Shown here one piece after another: positions 37,372-46,542 of a DNA stretch of 64,000 bases. The position numbers and the translations under genes are program-made. Source of the DNA: Hylemonella gracilis (lineage in GTDB: Bacteria; Pseudomonadota; Gammaproteobacteria; Burkholderiales; Burkholderiaceae_C); NCBI RefSeq assembly GCF_004328645.1, contig NZ_CP031395.1, positions 1,575,501 to 1,639,500 of the forward strand, written 5' to 3'. Below the pieces are notes generated by a model that did not search any database, was not told the DNA's origin, and saw only the letters and a list, made by a program, of their open reading frames with translations. Every line of letters begins with the position of its first letter. Within the stretch, counting starts at the first letter, position 1.

Positions 37372-37956
37372 TTAGGCCCCAGCGCGCAGCTTTCGTAAGA
37401 AGTGCCCAAGGTTTGGGTCACTCTCATCCAGCGGCACTTCGGAGAAGTGGAACCAGCGGGCATCGTTGAACTCCGAGTCATCGAAGTTGATCGGTTCGTG
37501 CCTTGATCTGCGCACCGGATACCAAAGCGACACGTCCGTGTGCCCACTCGTGAGGCCCACTGTCTCGGTGACAGTCACCATCAGCGGTGCTTGGATCTCT
37601 GATCCTAAGACATCAAAGCCAAGTTCCTCCTTTAGCTCCCGGATAACGGTTGCCCTGGGATCTTCGCCTTCTTCCACATGACCGCCGGTCGGCAGCCATC
37701 GCTTCGCGTTCTTGTGATCTACGAGAAGGATATGTTCATCGTCGACCACAGGGAAGTACGAGACCAAATGCTTCGGCGGAGTCGCTGGCTTGGCCACCCG
37801 GAAAAGCGGCGCGCCCGACGCAACCCAACTCTTGGCATCCAGCCATTGCTCGCGCTCGGCCTCGGAGACCGGGTGAATCAGCTCTAGTTGCGAGAGGACA
37901 AGTTGGTGCAATCTGGAGCCTAACGTGATATGGACCGCAAAAGTGCGGAATAACAT
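37372..37956 (-). CDS. NUDIX hydrolase
   Basis: The 194-residue protein has a complete Nudix box, GGHVEEGEDPRATVIRELKE then ELGF, matching Gx5Ex7REUxEExGU, so metal-dependent hydrolysis of a nucleoside-diphosphate-linked compound is expected. The N-terminal 70 residues are an added helical region. The substrate is unknown. It faces the ATPase gene 38581-40020 across a 620-bp spacer. Confidence 0.9.
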   Translation of the reverse strand: MLFRTFAVHITLGSRLHQLVLSQLELIHPVSEAEREQWLDAKSWVASGAPLFRVAKPATPPKHLVSYFPVVDDEHILLVDHKNAKRWLPTGGHVEEGEDPRATVIRELKEELGFDVLGSEIQAPLMVTVTETVGLTSGHTDVSLWYPVRRSRHEPINFDDSEFNDARWFHFSEVPLDESDPNLGHFLRKLRAGA

Positions 37957-38580
37957 GGATGGGTGTTCATCCTAGTGCATCCCTAGCTTCGGTCTAAGTG
38001 CTTGTATTGCTTCAAGAATTCAGATGAATATAGCGTGGCGTCTCGTTCATAAAAAATAGAGAAGCTCCGCAAAAATACAAAATTACATCACCGCCGCCGC
38101 CCTCAGTTTCAGCAGTCCGTTGTTACTGTATGGAGTGACTGCTTTCAAGCTGATTCGCCAACTTCCGCTTCTGGCCGGGAGCGCCAGTTGGCCAGAATTT
38201 GCGATGACCGTCGTTCGGCGCGAAAACCAGTTTACTCAAAGTCAGCTTCGAGGCACAGTGTCGGAATCACACTTTCGGCCAGAAGCAGCCTTTCGATCCA
38301 CGAAGCAGATTGCGGCCGTTGCATCTCAATTGAGGGGTGGCACAGCATTGCATGCGTCCTGAAATCTGTTGACTTTCTTGCCTGGTTTTTCGGTTTCATT
38401 CCGACGTATAAAAGCGGTCCGGCGATGTGCGAAGATCAATGAAAGAAGGTTGTATAGAACGAGGAGCAGCTATATACGGCTGATACAGCATCGAAGGGGT
38501 ATCACTGTCGGTGATCGTACCGTCAGAAGCCGCCCTTAACAATCTACACTCTGGCATTGCATTCAAACGAGGAGCGCTCT
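37957..38580. other. Gene-free promoter-containing spacer
   Basis: About 620 bp with no supported gene, AT-rich around 38000-38090. It divides the divergent NUDIX and ATPase genes and must hold both promoters. No clear operator or repeat was found. Confidence 0.4.
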
Positions 38581-40020
38581 TTGTTCAGCAAAATCAATTT
38601 CAAATACACAGATGCGACAGAAGAGAAAATCTACTCTCCCGAACTCATCGAGTTGTGCTACGTCGATTTGGAGAATGTGCTGCAACGCGTGAACGATCCG
38701 TCAAAGTTCTTGGTGCTCGGAACGAAAGGATCTGGGAAGAGCGCCCTTGCCTCAAAGTTGCATCTTTCAGCCAAGCCTGAATGGAATAGATTCGTTTCGA
38801 TTGACGATCTTGAACAGTTTGAGTTCCATCTACTTGAGAAGACCGGAGGAGAGAGGGGAAAAGCGATTGGTGGAGCACTGTCTGTTTGGCAGCTGCTTCT
38901 TCTCATTCGCGTCCTGTCTTTGCTGCTTCAAGATGAGCACTTCAAACAATTGAACGGTGGGGTCGAGGCGCTTGGGCGCGCGCTGCAGCGCCACGGACTC
39001 GCACCCTCTTCTAGCCTTGTCTCGATTGTTCAGCAGACAAGCCGCCGTGGCGCGTTCTTAACCTTCAAAACGATCAACGCAGAACTGAGAGGCGAGACCA
39101 CAAACGATACAACGACGAAACTGAAAGATCCTGCGGCCGTCCTAGGATCTGTCAAAGAGCTGATTGGTCAATGTAAGCCATCCCAATCCAATTTTCGACT
39201 CATAGTCGATGGCTTAGATCACCCGCTGAAGGACGGCCGGACGAATGCAGCTTACCTTGGGGACCTGATAAATGCAGCCCGCGCGATCAACTTGTATTTT
39301 GCCTCGCTCGACGTAGATGCGAAGGTCATCGTCATGATCCGAGATGAGGTGTTGTCACTGATTCCCGACCCCAACTTGGCGAAGCGCGTGAATGACAACG
39401 GAATACCTCTTAAATGGTACGACAACACAAGATCCCCATTAGATACACCGTTGCTAAACGTCATCGAAAAAAGGGCTCATGCGGCAGGATTCACTGAGCC
39501 AATAGGAAATCTTTGGGAAACGTGGTTCGGCAAATACATTGATTCAAAAGATTCGGCAGCATTTATTCTCGACAACACGAGATTTCTGCCGCGTGATCTG
39601 ATCAGCTTCTTCCGTGAGCTTCAGTCTATCGGTGCCAACCCTCCCTTTGAACGCAAACAAATTCTGGCCGCACTGGCCAATTATTCTGAGTGGTTCTTGC
39701 AAGAGTTGTCCGATGGACTGGCGGGCTTTACTGTCGAAGAAGTTCGCTCGGAGTTACCTTCTATTCTTTCGGAGCTTGGGCGTCGATTTCCATTCGAAGA
39801 CTTCGCACGTAAATTAACTGAGCATGGATTAGCTGGAAAGCAGCCGGCGGAAGAGATAGCCAAAGACATGTTCAATGCATCTTGGATTGGCAATACATGG
39901 AAGACGGAACAAGGTACGGATAGGTTTTCTTTCAAGCATCGAAAGAGGAACGCCTCATTCAATAGAATGCAAGAGATTGTGGTTCATAACGGTCTTTGGA
40001 AGTCTCTAAACCTAATCTAG
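38581..40020 (+). CDS. P-loop ATPase, Sll1717 family
   Basis: TTG 38581 is chosen because GAGGAG (38569-38574) lies 6 bp upstream; the open frame extends to 38557. The start then reads MFSKINFKYTDATEEK, as in Sll1717-type proteins. The 479-residue product has Walker A GTKGSGKSAL, a Walker B-like FRLIVDGLDHP and VIVMIRDEVL (sensor), then a helical C-terminus. Sll1717-like ATPases are AAA/STAND-like and some are linked to defence. No partner gene is next to it. AT-rich, so probably foreign. Confidence 0.85.
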   Translation: MFSKINFKYTDATEEKIYSPELIELCYVDLENVLQRVNDPSKFLVLGTKGSGKSALASKLHLSAKPEWNRFVSIDDLEQFEFHLLEKTGGERGKAIGGALSVWQLLLLIRVLSLLLQDEHFKQLNGGVEALGRALQRHGLAPSSSLVSIVQQTSRRGAFLTFKTINAELRGETTNDTTTKLKDPAAVLGSVKELIGQCKPSQSNFRLIVDGLDHPLKDGRTNAAYLGDLINAARAINLYFASLDVDAKVIVMIRDEVLSLIPDPNLAKRVNDNGIPLKWYDNTRSPLDTPLLNVIEKRAHAAGFTEPIGNLWETWFGKYIDSKDSAAFILDNTRFLPRDLISFFRELQSIGANPPFERKQILAALANYSEWFLQELSDGLAGFTVEEVRSELPSILSELGRRFPFEDFARKLTEHGLAGKQPAEEIAKDMFNASWIGNTWKTEQGTDRFSFKHRKRNASFNRMQEIVVHNGLWKSLNLI

Positions 40021-40478
40021 GAGTTCTCTGAAGATCTGGAGCTCAGGGAGGTGCTACTTGGAGCTCGCTTTGACGGAAACCGAAAAGTGTTGAGGGCAAC
40101 GCTCAAGTACTTCGATCCAACTGTGCGCACATTCACTGTGGCGGCCTCCTTAGGCGAGTTCAGGATGGTTCGAGCGGGCCAATCATGACAGTACCGAACT
40201 ATTGCGCGCAGAAGTCAAACTTGTCGGTCAGCTCAAACACGTTGCGGCTAGGGGCCAGTCACATTTGAGTTGAATGACTGCTTCGCCACGTAGCGAGCGT
40301 CAGCTATGGGTCGACATGAGCAGGCCGCGCCGCGCTAAAGCGGTCATTCAAGCAGTCAAGAAGGTGGCGCGAGGTGCGCGGCCGGGCTATCAGTGAAATT
40401 GCCGGCTAGGCCGCCCGCGCTCAGTGGCCGGTCTTGCCAGGAGCGGTCGCTCCGGACCTGGGGCGTGAACGACTCAGA
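40021..40478. other. Spacer between ATPase gene and copy 3 of the element
   Basis: No gene is supported. It contains degenerate words such as AATGACTGCTTC (about 40275), common in Burkholderiales spacers. Confidence 0.3.
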
Positions 40479-40775
40479 TCAGCCTGAAGCTGCCACCGCT
40501 TTGGCGAAGAGTCTGGTGGTAGCGATCGCCGCCAGACTTGGCAAACCAAGTATTGCCCGACGCGGGCAATTGACCCGAAAACTTCTCCTAGAACCGTCGA
40601 CCATCAGGCGTCATAAACGCTTGCTAGGCCGCGTCATTGCTGGATGGCTGTTATCGACTACAGCAGAAAACTGTCGCCTCCCCGCCAGGCCGCATAAAAA
40701 CTAGGCCTTTGTTATCGACTTTATTTACCTGTTATCGACTTTAATTGCTCGGATCAACCGATTCACCCGGGGCGA
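40479..40775. repeat. Palindromic element, copy 3 of 3 (right half lost)
   Basis: It matches copies 1 and 2 from the AGTCTGGTGGTAGCGATCGC-type dyad onward, with GTTATCGACT at 40650, 40711 and 40731. The left central arm GTTATCGACTTTAATTGCTC (40731-40750) is present, but the right arm is missing: the next bases lead within 27 bp to the ilvA stop. The join has CCCGGGGCGATTCAA, close to CTCGGGGCGATTCAA after copy 2 (28413). So the right half was lost and this edge marks where the island meets core DNA. Confidence 0.7.
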
Positions 40776-40776
40776 T

Positions 40777-42348
40777 TCAAGCCTGCAAAAACATCTGGTA
40801 GGCCGGGTTCTCGGTCTCTTCCACATGGGCATACCCCAGCGTGGCAAGAAACTTCTTGAAGGCTTTGTCGTCCGCCTTGGGCACTTGCAGGCCGACCAGG
40901 GTGCGGGCGTAGTCCGCGCCCTGGTTGCGGTAGTGGAAGAGGCTGATGTTCCAGTTGGGCTGCATCAGGCTCAGGAACTTGAGCAGGGCGCCCGGTCGCT
41001 CGGGGAAGGTGAAGCGCAGCAGGCGTTCGTCCTTGGCCAGGGCCGAACGGCCGCCGACGAGGTGGCGGATGTGTTCCTGCGCCAGATCGTCGTGCGAGAT
41101 ATCCAGGGTGGTGAAGCCGTGGCGCTTGAAGTTGGCCGCGATCTTGCTGCTTTCGCCTGGGGCGCTGGTGGTTAGGCCGACGAAGACGTGCGCCTTCTTC
41201 GCATCGCTGATGCGGTAATTGAACTCGGTCACGTTGTGCGGTCCACCGGGCAACTGGCCCACGACTTCGCAGAAGCGCCGGAAGCTGCCGCGTTCCTCGG
41301 GCATGGTGACGGCAAACAGGGCTTCGCGGGCTTCGCCTACCTCGGCGCGCTCGGCCACGAAGCGGAGGCGGTCGAAGTTCATGTTGGCGCCGCAGAGGAT
41401 GGCCGCGTAGGTCTGGCCCTTGGTCTTGTGCTCGGCCACGTACTGCTTGATGGCCGCCACGGCCAACGCGCCCGCGGGTTCGACGATGGAACGTGTGTCG
41501 ACGAAAACGTCCTTGATGGCGGCGCACACGGCGTCGGTGTCCACCGTGATGTAGTCGTCCACCAGTTTTCGGGCGAGACGGAAGGTTTCAATGCCCACCT
41601 GCTTGACGGCCGTGCCGTCGGAAAACAGCCCCACGTCGGGCAACATCAGGCGCTTACCTGCCTTGACGGACTGCAGCATCGCGCAAGAGTCCTGGGTCTG
41701 CACGCCGATCACCTTGACCTCGGGGCGCACGGTCTTGATGTAGGCGGCCACGCCGGAGATCAGCCCGCCACCGCCGATGGCGACGAAGACAGCGTCCAGT
41801 GGCCCCTGGTGCTGGCGCAGCATTTCCATGGCCACCGTGCCCTGGCCCGCGATCACATCCGGATCGTCGAAGGGGTGGACGAAGGTGAGGCCATTCTTCT
41901 TCTGCAGTTCCATGGCGTGGGCGTAGGCGTCGGAGTAGCTGTCGCCTTGCAGCACGACTTCACCGCCGAGCGCGCGCACCGCTTCGATCTTGACCTGCGG
42001 CGTGGTGGTCGGCATCACGATCACCGCACGCGCACCCAGCTTGCTCGCGCCCAGCGCGACGCCCTGCGCATGGTTGCCGGCGGAGGCGCAGATCACGCCT
42101 TTCTTCAATTGCTCGGGCGTGAGGTTGGCCAGCTTGTTGTAGGCCCCACGCAGCTTGAAGCTGAACACGGGCTGCTGGTCCTCACGCTTGAGCAGCACGG
42201 TGTTGTGCAGGCGGCGGCTCAGGGTCTTGGCCTTGTCCAGCGAAGTTTCCACTGCCACGTCGTAGACGCGGGCATTGAGGATTTTCTGCAGGTAGTCGGC
42301 GGGGGTGAGGGGGCGTGGCGCGCGGGCGGGGACTTTTCCGGTTTTCAT
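40777..42348 (-). CDS. ilvA: Biosynthetic threonine ammonia-lyase
   Basis: From ATG 42348 the enzyme has 523 residues, the right length. The PLP lysine lies in FSFKLRGAYNKL. The phosphate-binding glycine loop region is ASAGNHAQGVALGA, and two ACT-like regulatory domains fill the C-terminal third (for example FRRFCEVVGQLPGG and NWNISLFHYRNQGADY). It deaminates threonine to 2-oxobutyrate, the first step to isoleucine, and is inhibited by isoleucine. Its stop touches the island edge, so the gene is intact to the end. Confidence 0.96.
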   Translation of the reverse strand: MKTGKVPARAPRPLTPADYLQKILNARVYDVAVETSLDKAKTLSRRLHNTVLLKREDQQPVFSFKLRGAYNKLANLTPEQLKKGVICASAGNHAQGVALGASKLGARAVIVMPTTTPQVKIEAVRALGGEVVLQGDSYSDAYAHAMELQKKNGLTFVHPFDDPDVIAGQGTVAMEMLRQHQGPLDAVFVAIGGGGLISGVAAYIKTVRPEVKVIGVQTQDSCAMLQSVKAGKRLMLPDVGLFSDGTAVKQVGIETFRLARKLVDDYITVDTDAVCAAIKDVFVDTRSIVEPAGALAVAAIKQYVAEHKTKGQTYAAILCGANMNFDRLRFVAERAEVGEAREALFAVTMPEERGSFRRFCEVVGQLPGGPHNVTEFNYRISDAKKAHVFVGLTTSAPGESSKIAANFKRHGFTTLDISHDDLAQEHIRHLVGGRSALAKDERLLRFTFPERPGALLKFLSLMQPNWNISLFHYRNQGADYARTLVGLQVPKADDKAFKKFLATLGYAHVEETENPAYQMFLQA

Positions 42349-42504
42349 GCGTGGGGCGATTCTGCTCAAAAAGACGTCGATGGGACCAGGGCTGACCGCT
42401 TGTGGGTACGCGGGCAGGGCGGTGGCGCAGGGATAATTCGCGTCAACGCAGGACGTGGGGCCAAACCCCATATTCAGACCCCCATTTTGACAAGGAAACA
42501 CGCG

Positions 42505-42957
42505 ATGGAATGCACGGTGAGTTGGACGGGCGCGAGCGGCACGCGTTCGGGCATGGGTTTTGTGGCGGAAACGGGCAGTGGCCACGTGCTGATGATGGAC
42601 GGCGCGCCGGACGCCGCCAAGCCCGAGAACGGGGGCCAGAATCTGGCGCCCCGCCCGATGGAGACGGTACTGGCCGGCACGGGCGGCTGCACGGCCTATG
42701 ACGTGGTGCTGATCCTCAAGCGGGGGCGGCACGATGTGCGCGGCTGCACGGTCAAGCTGACCAGCGAGCGTGCCGAGACAGACCCGAAGGTGTTCACCAA
42801 GATCCACCTGCATTTCACGGTGACGGGCAAAGGCATCCCTGAAACGGCGGTGGAGCGGGCAATCGCGCTCAGCCACGACAAGTACTGCTCGGCCACCATC
42901 ATGCTCGGCAAGACGGCGGAGATCACGACGAGCTTCGAGCTGAAAGAAGCTGCATGA
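42505..42957 (+). CDS. OsmC family protein
   Basis: The 150-residue protein (ATG 42505) has the OsmC/Ohr fold with two conserved Cys, in GTGGCTAYD and DKYCSATIML, the redox pair used in peroxide reduction. OsmC-type proteins (YhfA-like subgroup) reduce organic peroxides or have other thiol roles. It is divergent from ilvA. Its stop overlaps the SDR start (ATGA at 42954-42957). Confidence 0.9.
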   Translation: MECTVSWTGASGTRSGMGFVAETGSGHVLMMDGAPDAAKPENGGQNLAPRPMETVLAGTGGCTAYDVVLILKRGRHDVRGCTVKLTSERAETDPKVFTKIHLHFTVTGKGIPETAVERAIALSHDKYCSATIMLGKTAEITTSFELKEAA

Positions 42958-43865
42958 TCGATTTCGAGGGCCGGGTGGCCATTGTGACCGGCGCGGGCGG
43001 CGGTCTGGGACGTGAGCATGCGCTGGCTCTGGCCCGGCGTGGTGCGAAAGTGCTGGTGAATGACCTGGGCGGCGCGCGCGATGGCAGCGGCGCCTCGGTG
43101 GATGCGGCGCAGGCCGTGGTGGACGACATCCACGCCGCCGGGGGCGCGGCCCTGGCCAACGCGGCCTCCGTGACCGATCCCGATGCCGTGCAAGCCATGG
43201 TGCAACAAGCGGTCGATGCCTGGGGGCGGGTGGACATCCTGGTGAACAACGCGGGCATCTTGCGCGACAAGACCTTCGCCAAGATGGACCTGGCGGATTT
43301 CCGCCTGGTGCTGGACGTGCACCTCATGGGCGCCGTGCATTGCACCCAGGCCGTCTGGCCCGTGATGAGCGCGCAGCAATATGGCCGCATCGTGATGACG
43401 ACATCGTCCAGCGGCCTGTACGGCAACTTCGGTCAGAGCAATTACGGCGCGGCTAAGATGGCCCTGGTGGGCTTGATGCAGACGCTGGCGCTGGAAGGCG
43501 CGAAACATGACATACGCGTCAACTGCCTGGCACCCACGGCCGCCACGCGCATGACACAAGGGCTGATGCCTGACGTGGTGCTGCGCGCGCTCCGGCCCGA
43601 AGCCGTGGTGCCCGCCATGCTGCTGCTGGCCAGCGCCGACGCGCCCACCCGCGCCATCCTGTGCGCGGGCGCGGGCAGTGTGGAAGCCGCGCACATCACG
43701 CTGACCAAAGGTGCTTGGATCGGTCTCGGTGACGATGCGGACGAACGCCTGCGCGAACAGCTGGACAAAGTCACCGACCGCACGCGCGACAGCGTGCCTG
43801 AAAGCGGCAACGTGCAAGGCTCGCAGGAAGTCAAGCGCGCGATGCTGAATTTCTGGCGTACCTGA
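42954..43865 (+). CDS. SDR dehydrogenase, (3R)-hydroxyacyl-CoA dehydrogenase-like
   Basis: The 303-residue protein has the cofactor loop TGAGGGLG, the NNAGI motif and catalytic YGAAK with a preceding Ser (TTSSSGLYGNFG). It matches the (3R)-hydroxyacyl-CoA dehydrogenase domain of multifunctional enzyme type 2, with an NAD-binding VNDLGGARDGSG stretch typical of that group. It lacks the hydratase and SCP2 domains. A role in fatty-acid or steroid side-chain oxidation is likely. Confidence 0.9.
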   Translation: MIDFEGRVAIVTGAGGGLGREHALALARRGAKVLVNDLGGARDGSGASVDAAQAVVDDIHAAGGAALANAASVTDPDAVQAMVQQAVDAWGRVDILVNNAGILRDKTFAKMDLADFRLVLDVHLMGAVHCTQAVWPVMSAQQYGRIVMTTSSSGLYGNFGQSNYGAAKMALVGLMQTLALEGAKHDIRVNCLAPTAATRMTQGLMPDVVLRALRPEAVVPAMLLLASADAPTRAILCAGAGSVEAAHITLTKGAWIGLGDDADERLREQLDKVTDRTRDSVPESGNVQGSQEVKRAMLNFWRT

Positions 43866-43868
43866 TGC

Positions 43869-44435
43869 TCAGTGCCCGCGTCCGTCCCGATAGCGGCCAC
43901 TGGTCTTGCGCGACAGCGGCGCAGCCTCGCCCAGTCGCGTGAGCGTCTGGCCCGCATGGGCCTGCGTGATCGCCAGGCCCAGGGCATCCGCCGCGTCCGG
44001 CCCGGGCAGGCCGGGCAGCTTGAGCAGTCGCTGCACCATGGCCTGAACCTCGGCCTTGGATGCGCGCCCATGGCCGGCCACGGCCTGCTTCATCTGCAAG
44101 GCGGTGTACTCGGCCACGAGTAGCCTGCAGGTCACCAGCGCCGTCAGGCAGGCGCCGCGCGCCTGGCCCAGCAGCAGGGTGGACTGCGGATTGACATTGA
44201 CGAAGACGATTTCCACCGCCGCCTGGACGGGTTGATAGCGCGCCACGACCTCGTTGATCCCGTCGAACAGCACCTTCAGCCGTGCCGGCAGATTTCCCTG
44301 TTCTTCCTTGGCGGTGCTGATGGTGCCGCTGGCGATGTAGCGCAGACGCTGGCCCTGCGCCTCGATGACACCAAAGCCCGTGGTGCGCAGGCCCGGGTCG
44401 ATGCCCAGGATGCGCAGCGTCGTGGGCGTGTTCAT
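43869..44435 (-). CDS. ruvC: Crossover junction endodeoxyribonuclease RuvC
   Basis: From ATG 44435 the protein has 188 residues. The catalytic acidic residues lie in [27 protein letters not shown] and the C-terminal [16 protein letters not shown]. RuvC cuts Holliday junctions with RuvAB. ruvAB are not in the window. The C-terminal end adjoins the SDR gene and its start is close to the mtgA stop. Confidence 0.96.
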   Translation of the reverse strand: MNTPTTLRILGIDPGLRTTGFGVIEAQGQRLRYIASGTISTAKEEQGNLPARLKVLFDGINEVVARYQPVQAAVEIVFVNVNPQSTLLLGQARGACLTALVTCRLLVAEYTALQMKQAVAGHGRASKAEVQAMVQRLLKLPGLPGPDAADALGLAITQAHAGQTLTRLGEAAPLSRKTSGRYRDGRGH

Positions 44436-44457
44436 GGCCGGTGGAGGGGAGTGGACT

Positions 44458-45564
44458 TCATGGCGGAAGCTGGGCAAACCAAAGCCGCGATTCGATGACG
44501 CCCGCGCGCTCGGCCAGGTAGCTGGAGTTGGGCAGCTTCTCGAAGAAGCGCGGGCGCGGCAGCATCACGGCCAGGCGGGCGGCCTCTTCGGGGCCCAGCT
44601 GCCAAGCATTCTTGGCATAGTAGCGCTGTGCGGCGGCCTGCGCGCCAAACACGCCTTCACCCCATTCGACGTGATTGAGGTACACCTCCAGGATGCGCCG
44701 CTTGTCGAGCAGGGTCTCGAGCATCAGCGTCAGTACCAGCTCCTGGCTTTTGCGCAGCAGGGTTCGTTCGCCCGACAGAAACAGGTTCTTCGCCAGTTGC
44801 TGGGTGATGGTGGAGCCGCCCACCACCTTGGGCTGGCGCACCGCCTGTTGGGTGGTGCGCTGCGCGGCGGAGCGCTGGGCCAGCATCTCGGCGCGGGCCT
44901 GGGCGGCCGCGTTGCGCAGCCAGGCTTCCTGCAAGGCCACCCAATCCACGCCAGGGTGATTGACGAAGCCGTCGTCCTCGGAGGCGATCACCGCGCGCTT
45001 GAGCTGCGTGGAAATCCGTTCGTAATCCACCCACTGCTGACGCCAGCGTAGCGGCTTGGGCTTGCGCACGACCACCTTTTTGCCGTTCGTGGCCACGGGC
45101 GGGTCCGCGCGGCTCTCCTGCCAGAGCCGCCACAGCTCAGAGCGCTCGAAGGCGGTGGACTGCGGATCGACGCGCACCATCAGCGCGATGCGTCCGAGGA
45201 AGAAAAGCTGCAGCGCGAACCCCGCAATCAGCAGCAGGACCAGCCAGCGCCAGAGGGCTTGCAGGGGCAGGGACAGGGGACCGCGCATGAAACGTGAGAG
45301 GTGGGAAGAGGTTGGCGTGCGGCGACGATGGATGGCGTGTTGGCGGTAGGCGGATCGACCCTCGGCCTTGTCATTGCCCTGGGCGCCGAGCGTCGGCGCC
45401 GGCATGGCAGCTTCGTCCGGGGGCAGCTCGTCCAGGGCATGCAAGAGGGAGTGGCTGGCCTCGGGGTGCAAATCGAAGCGGGTGTCATCGAACGCCGGCC
45501 GATTGTCGCGCGCACCCGCGCGCCTGCGTCTGGAAGTCAGCCATCGCGACAGTCGTTTCAGCAT
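44458..45564 (-). CDS. mtgA: Monofunctional biosynthetic peptidoglycan transglycosylase with long N-terminal extension
   Basis: The GT51 motifs are all present: [38 protein letters not shown], and [20 protein letters not shown], followed by [11 protein letters not shown]. The enzyme polymerises lipid II at the outer face of the inner membrane. A single membrane helix lies near residues 105-127. The first ~100 residues form a basic, Arg-rich cytoplasmic tail, so at 368 residues it is much longer than usual MtgA (~240). A shorter start at the [11 protein letters not shown]et (about residue 94) is possible. Confidence 0.92.
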   Translation of the reverse strand: MLKRLSRWLTSRRRRAGARDNRPAFDDTRFDLHPEASHSLLHALDELPPDEAAMPAPTLGAQGNDKAEGRSAYRQHAIHRRRTPTSSHLSRFMRGPLSLPLQALWRWLVLLLIAGFALQLFFLGRIALMVRVDPQSTAFERSELWRLWQESRADPPVATNGKKVVVRKPKPLRWRQQWVDYERISTQLKRAVIASEDDGFVNHPGVDWVALQEAWLRNAAAQARAEMLAQRSAAQRTTQQAVRQPKVVGGSTITQQLAKNLFLSGERTLLRKSQELVLTLMLETLLDKRRILEVYLNHVEWGEGVFGAQAAAQRYYAKNAWQLGPEEAARLAVMLPRPRFFEKLPNSSYLAERAGVIESRLWFAQLPP

Positions 45565-45595
45565 CCCTGGGGTGTCCTGCGGGGTCCCGCGCCGA

Positions 45596-46477
45596 TCAAC
45601 GCGCGGGCGCGTTGCTCACCTGGGTCTGCAGCGTGGCGTCGTGCGCGAAATGGAAGCGCGAGACCACCACGATCTGATCAGCCTGCTTGCGCATGGCCGG
45701 CGTGAAGGCGCCGAACGGCGAGGCCGCCTGCGCAATGGCCTGGGCGCGCCGGTCCAGCTCGCGGTTGCCGGAGCCCTGCGCCACTTCGGCGCTGACGATG
45801 CGGCCCTGCGCATCCACGGTGAGGGCCATGGTCAGTTCGCCGTACAGCTGGCGTCCAGCGACGTTCGGGAAGTTGGCCGTGCCCTTGGCTTCGATGGCAC
45901 GGCGCAGGCGGTCGTAATACTGGGCGTAGGCCGCTTCCCGTGTGGCGGGACCGATGTAGTGCTTGCGCGGGCGAGCGCTGTCCTGCTGGATGCGCCGCTC
46001 GATTTCCGCCAGCTGCTTGAGCAGCAGGCGGCGTTTTTCTTCCTGTGCGGTGTTGGCGTTGCCCGCCGCGTCGCTCTGGGGCGAGGGAGCGGGCAGGCTG
46101 GCGAGCTGGGCGCGCACCTGGGCCAGCAGCAGGTTCTGCTGGGCCTGCAGGCGTTGGAGCTGCTCACTGGTTTCCTGGTCCAGGGTGTCGCCCTGCAGGT
46201 CGATCTGCGTGGCCGGCAGTGGGCTGGTAGCGCGCCCGGCCTCGAGTTCACCGCCGCCGGCGAGCTTGCTCTGGGCAATCGCCTTGGCCTCCTCGTCGCG
46301 CACATCCTCTTCCTCGCTGCGAGCGTTGACCAGGATGACTTCCAGCGGCGTGTCCCGGAAGGCACGTTCGAACGCCTCGGGCGCGACGAAACGCACGGTC
46401 AGCAGGACCGCGTGCAGGCCCAGGGACACGCCCAGCGCCCACTGCAAGGTGTTGAGCTGAAAAGTAGGCAGCCGCAT
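45596..46477 (-). CDS. TonB-like energy transducer
   Basis: From ATG 46477 the protein has 293 residues: an N-terminal membrane helix (LGVSLGLHAVLLTVRFV), a long Gln/Glu-rich coiled-coil spacer that is not Pro-rich, and a TonB C-terminal domain with GELTMALTVDAQGRIVSAEV and FTPAMRKQADQIVVVSRF. It passes proton-motive force to outer-membrane receptors. It follows the ribonuclease gene and precedes mtgA closely. Confidence 0.9.
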   Translation of the reverse strand: MRLPTFQLNTLQWALGVSLGLHAVLLTVRFVAPEAFERAFRDTPLEVILVNARSEEEDVRDEEAKAIAQSKLAGGGELEAGRATSPLPATQIDLQGDTLDQETSEQLQRLQAQQNLLLAQVRAQLASLPAPSPQSDAAGNANTAQEEKRRLLLKQLAEIERRIQQDSARPRKHYIGPATREAAYAQYYDRLRRAIEAKGTANFPNVAGRQLYGELTMALTVDAQGRIVSAEVAQGSGNRELDRRAQAIAQAASPFGAFTPAMRKQADQIVVVSRFHFAHDATLQTQVSNAPAR

Positions 46478-46542
46478 GGGTTTGGACAGGCGCGAATTCA
46501 CGGGGCCGGATTATCGCCGCAGCTTCCTGGCGGGCCCATCCT

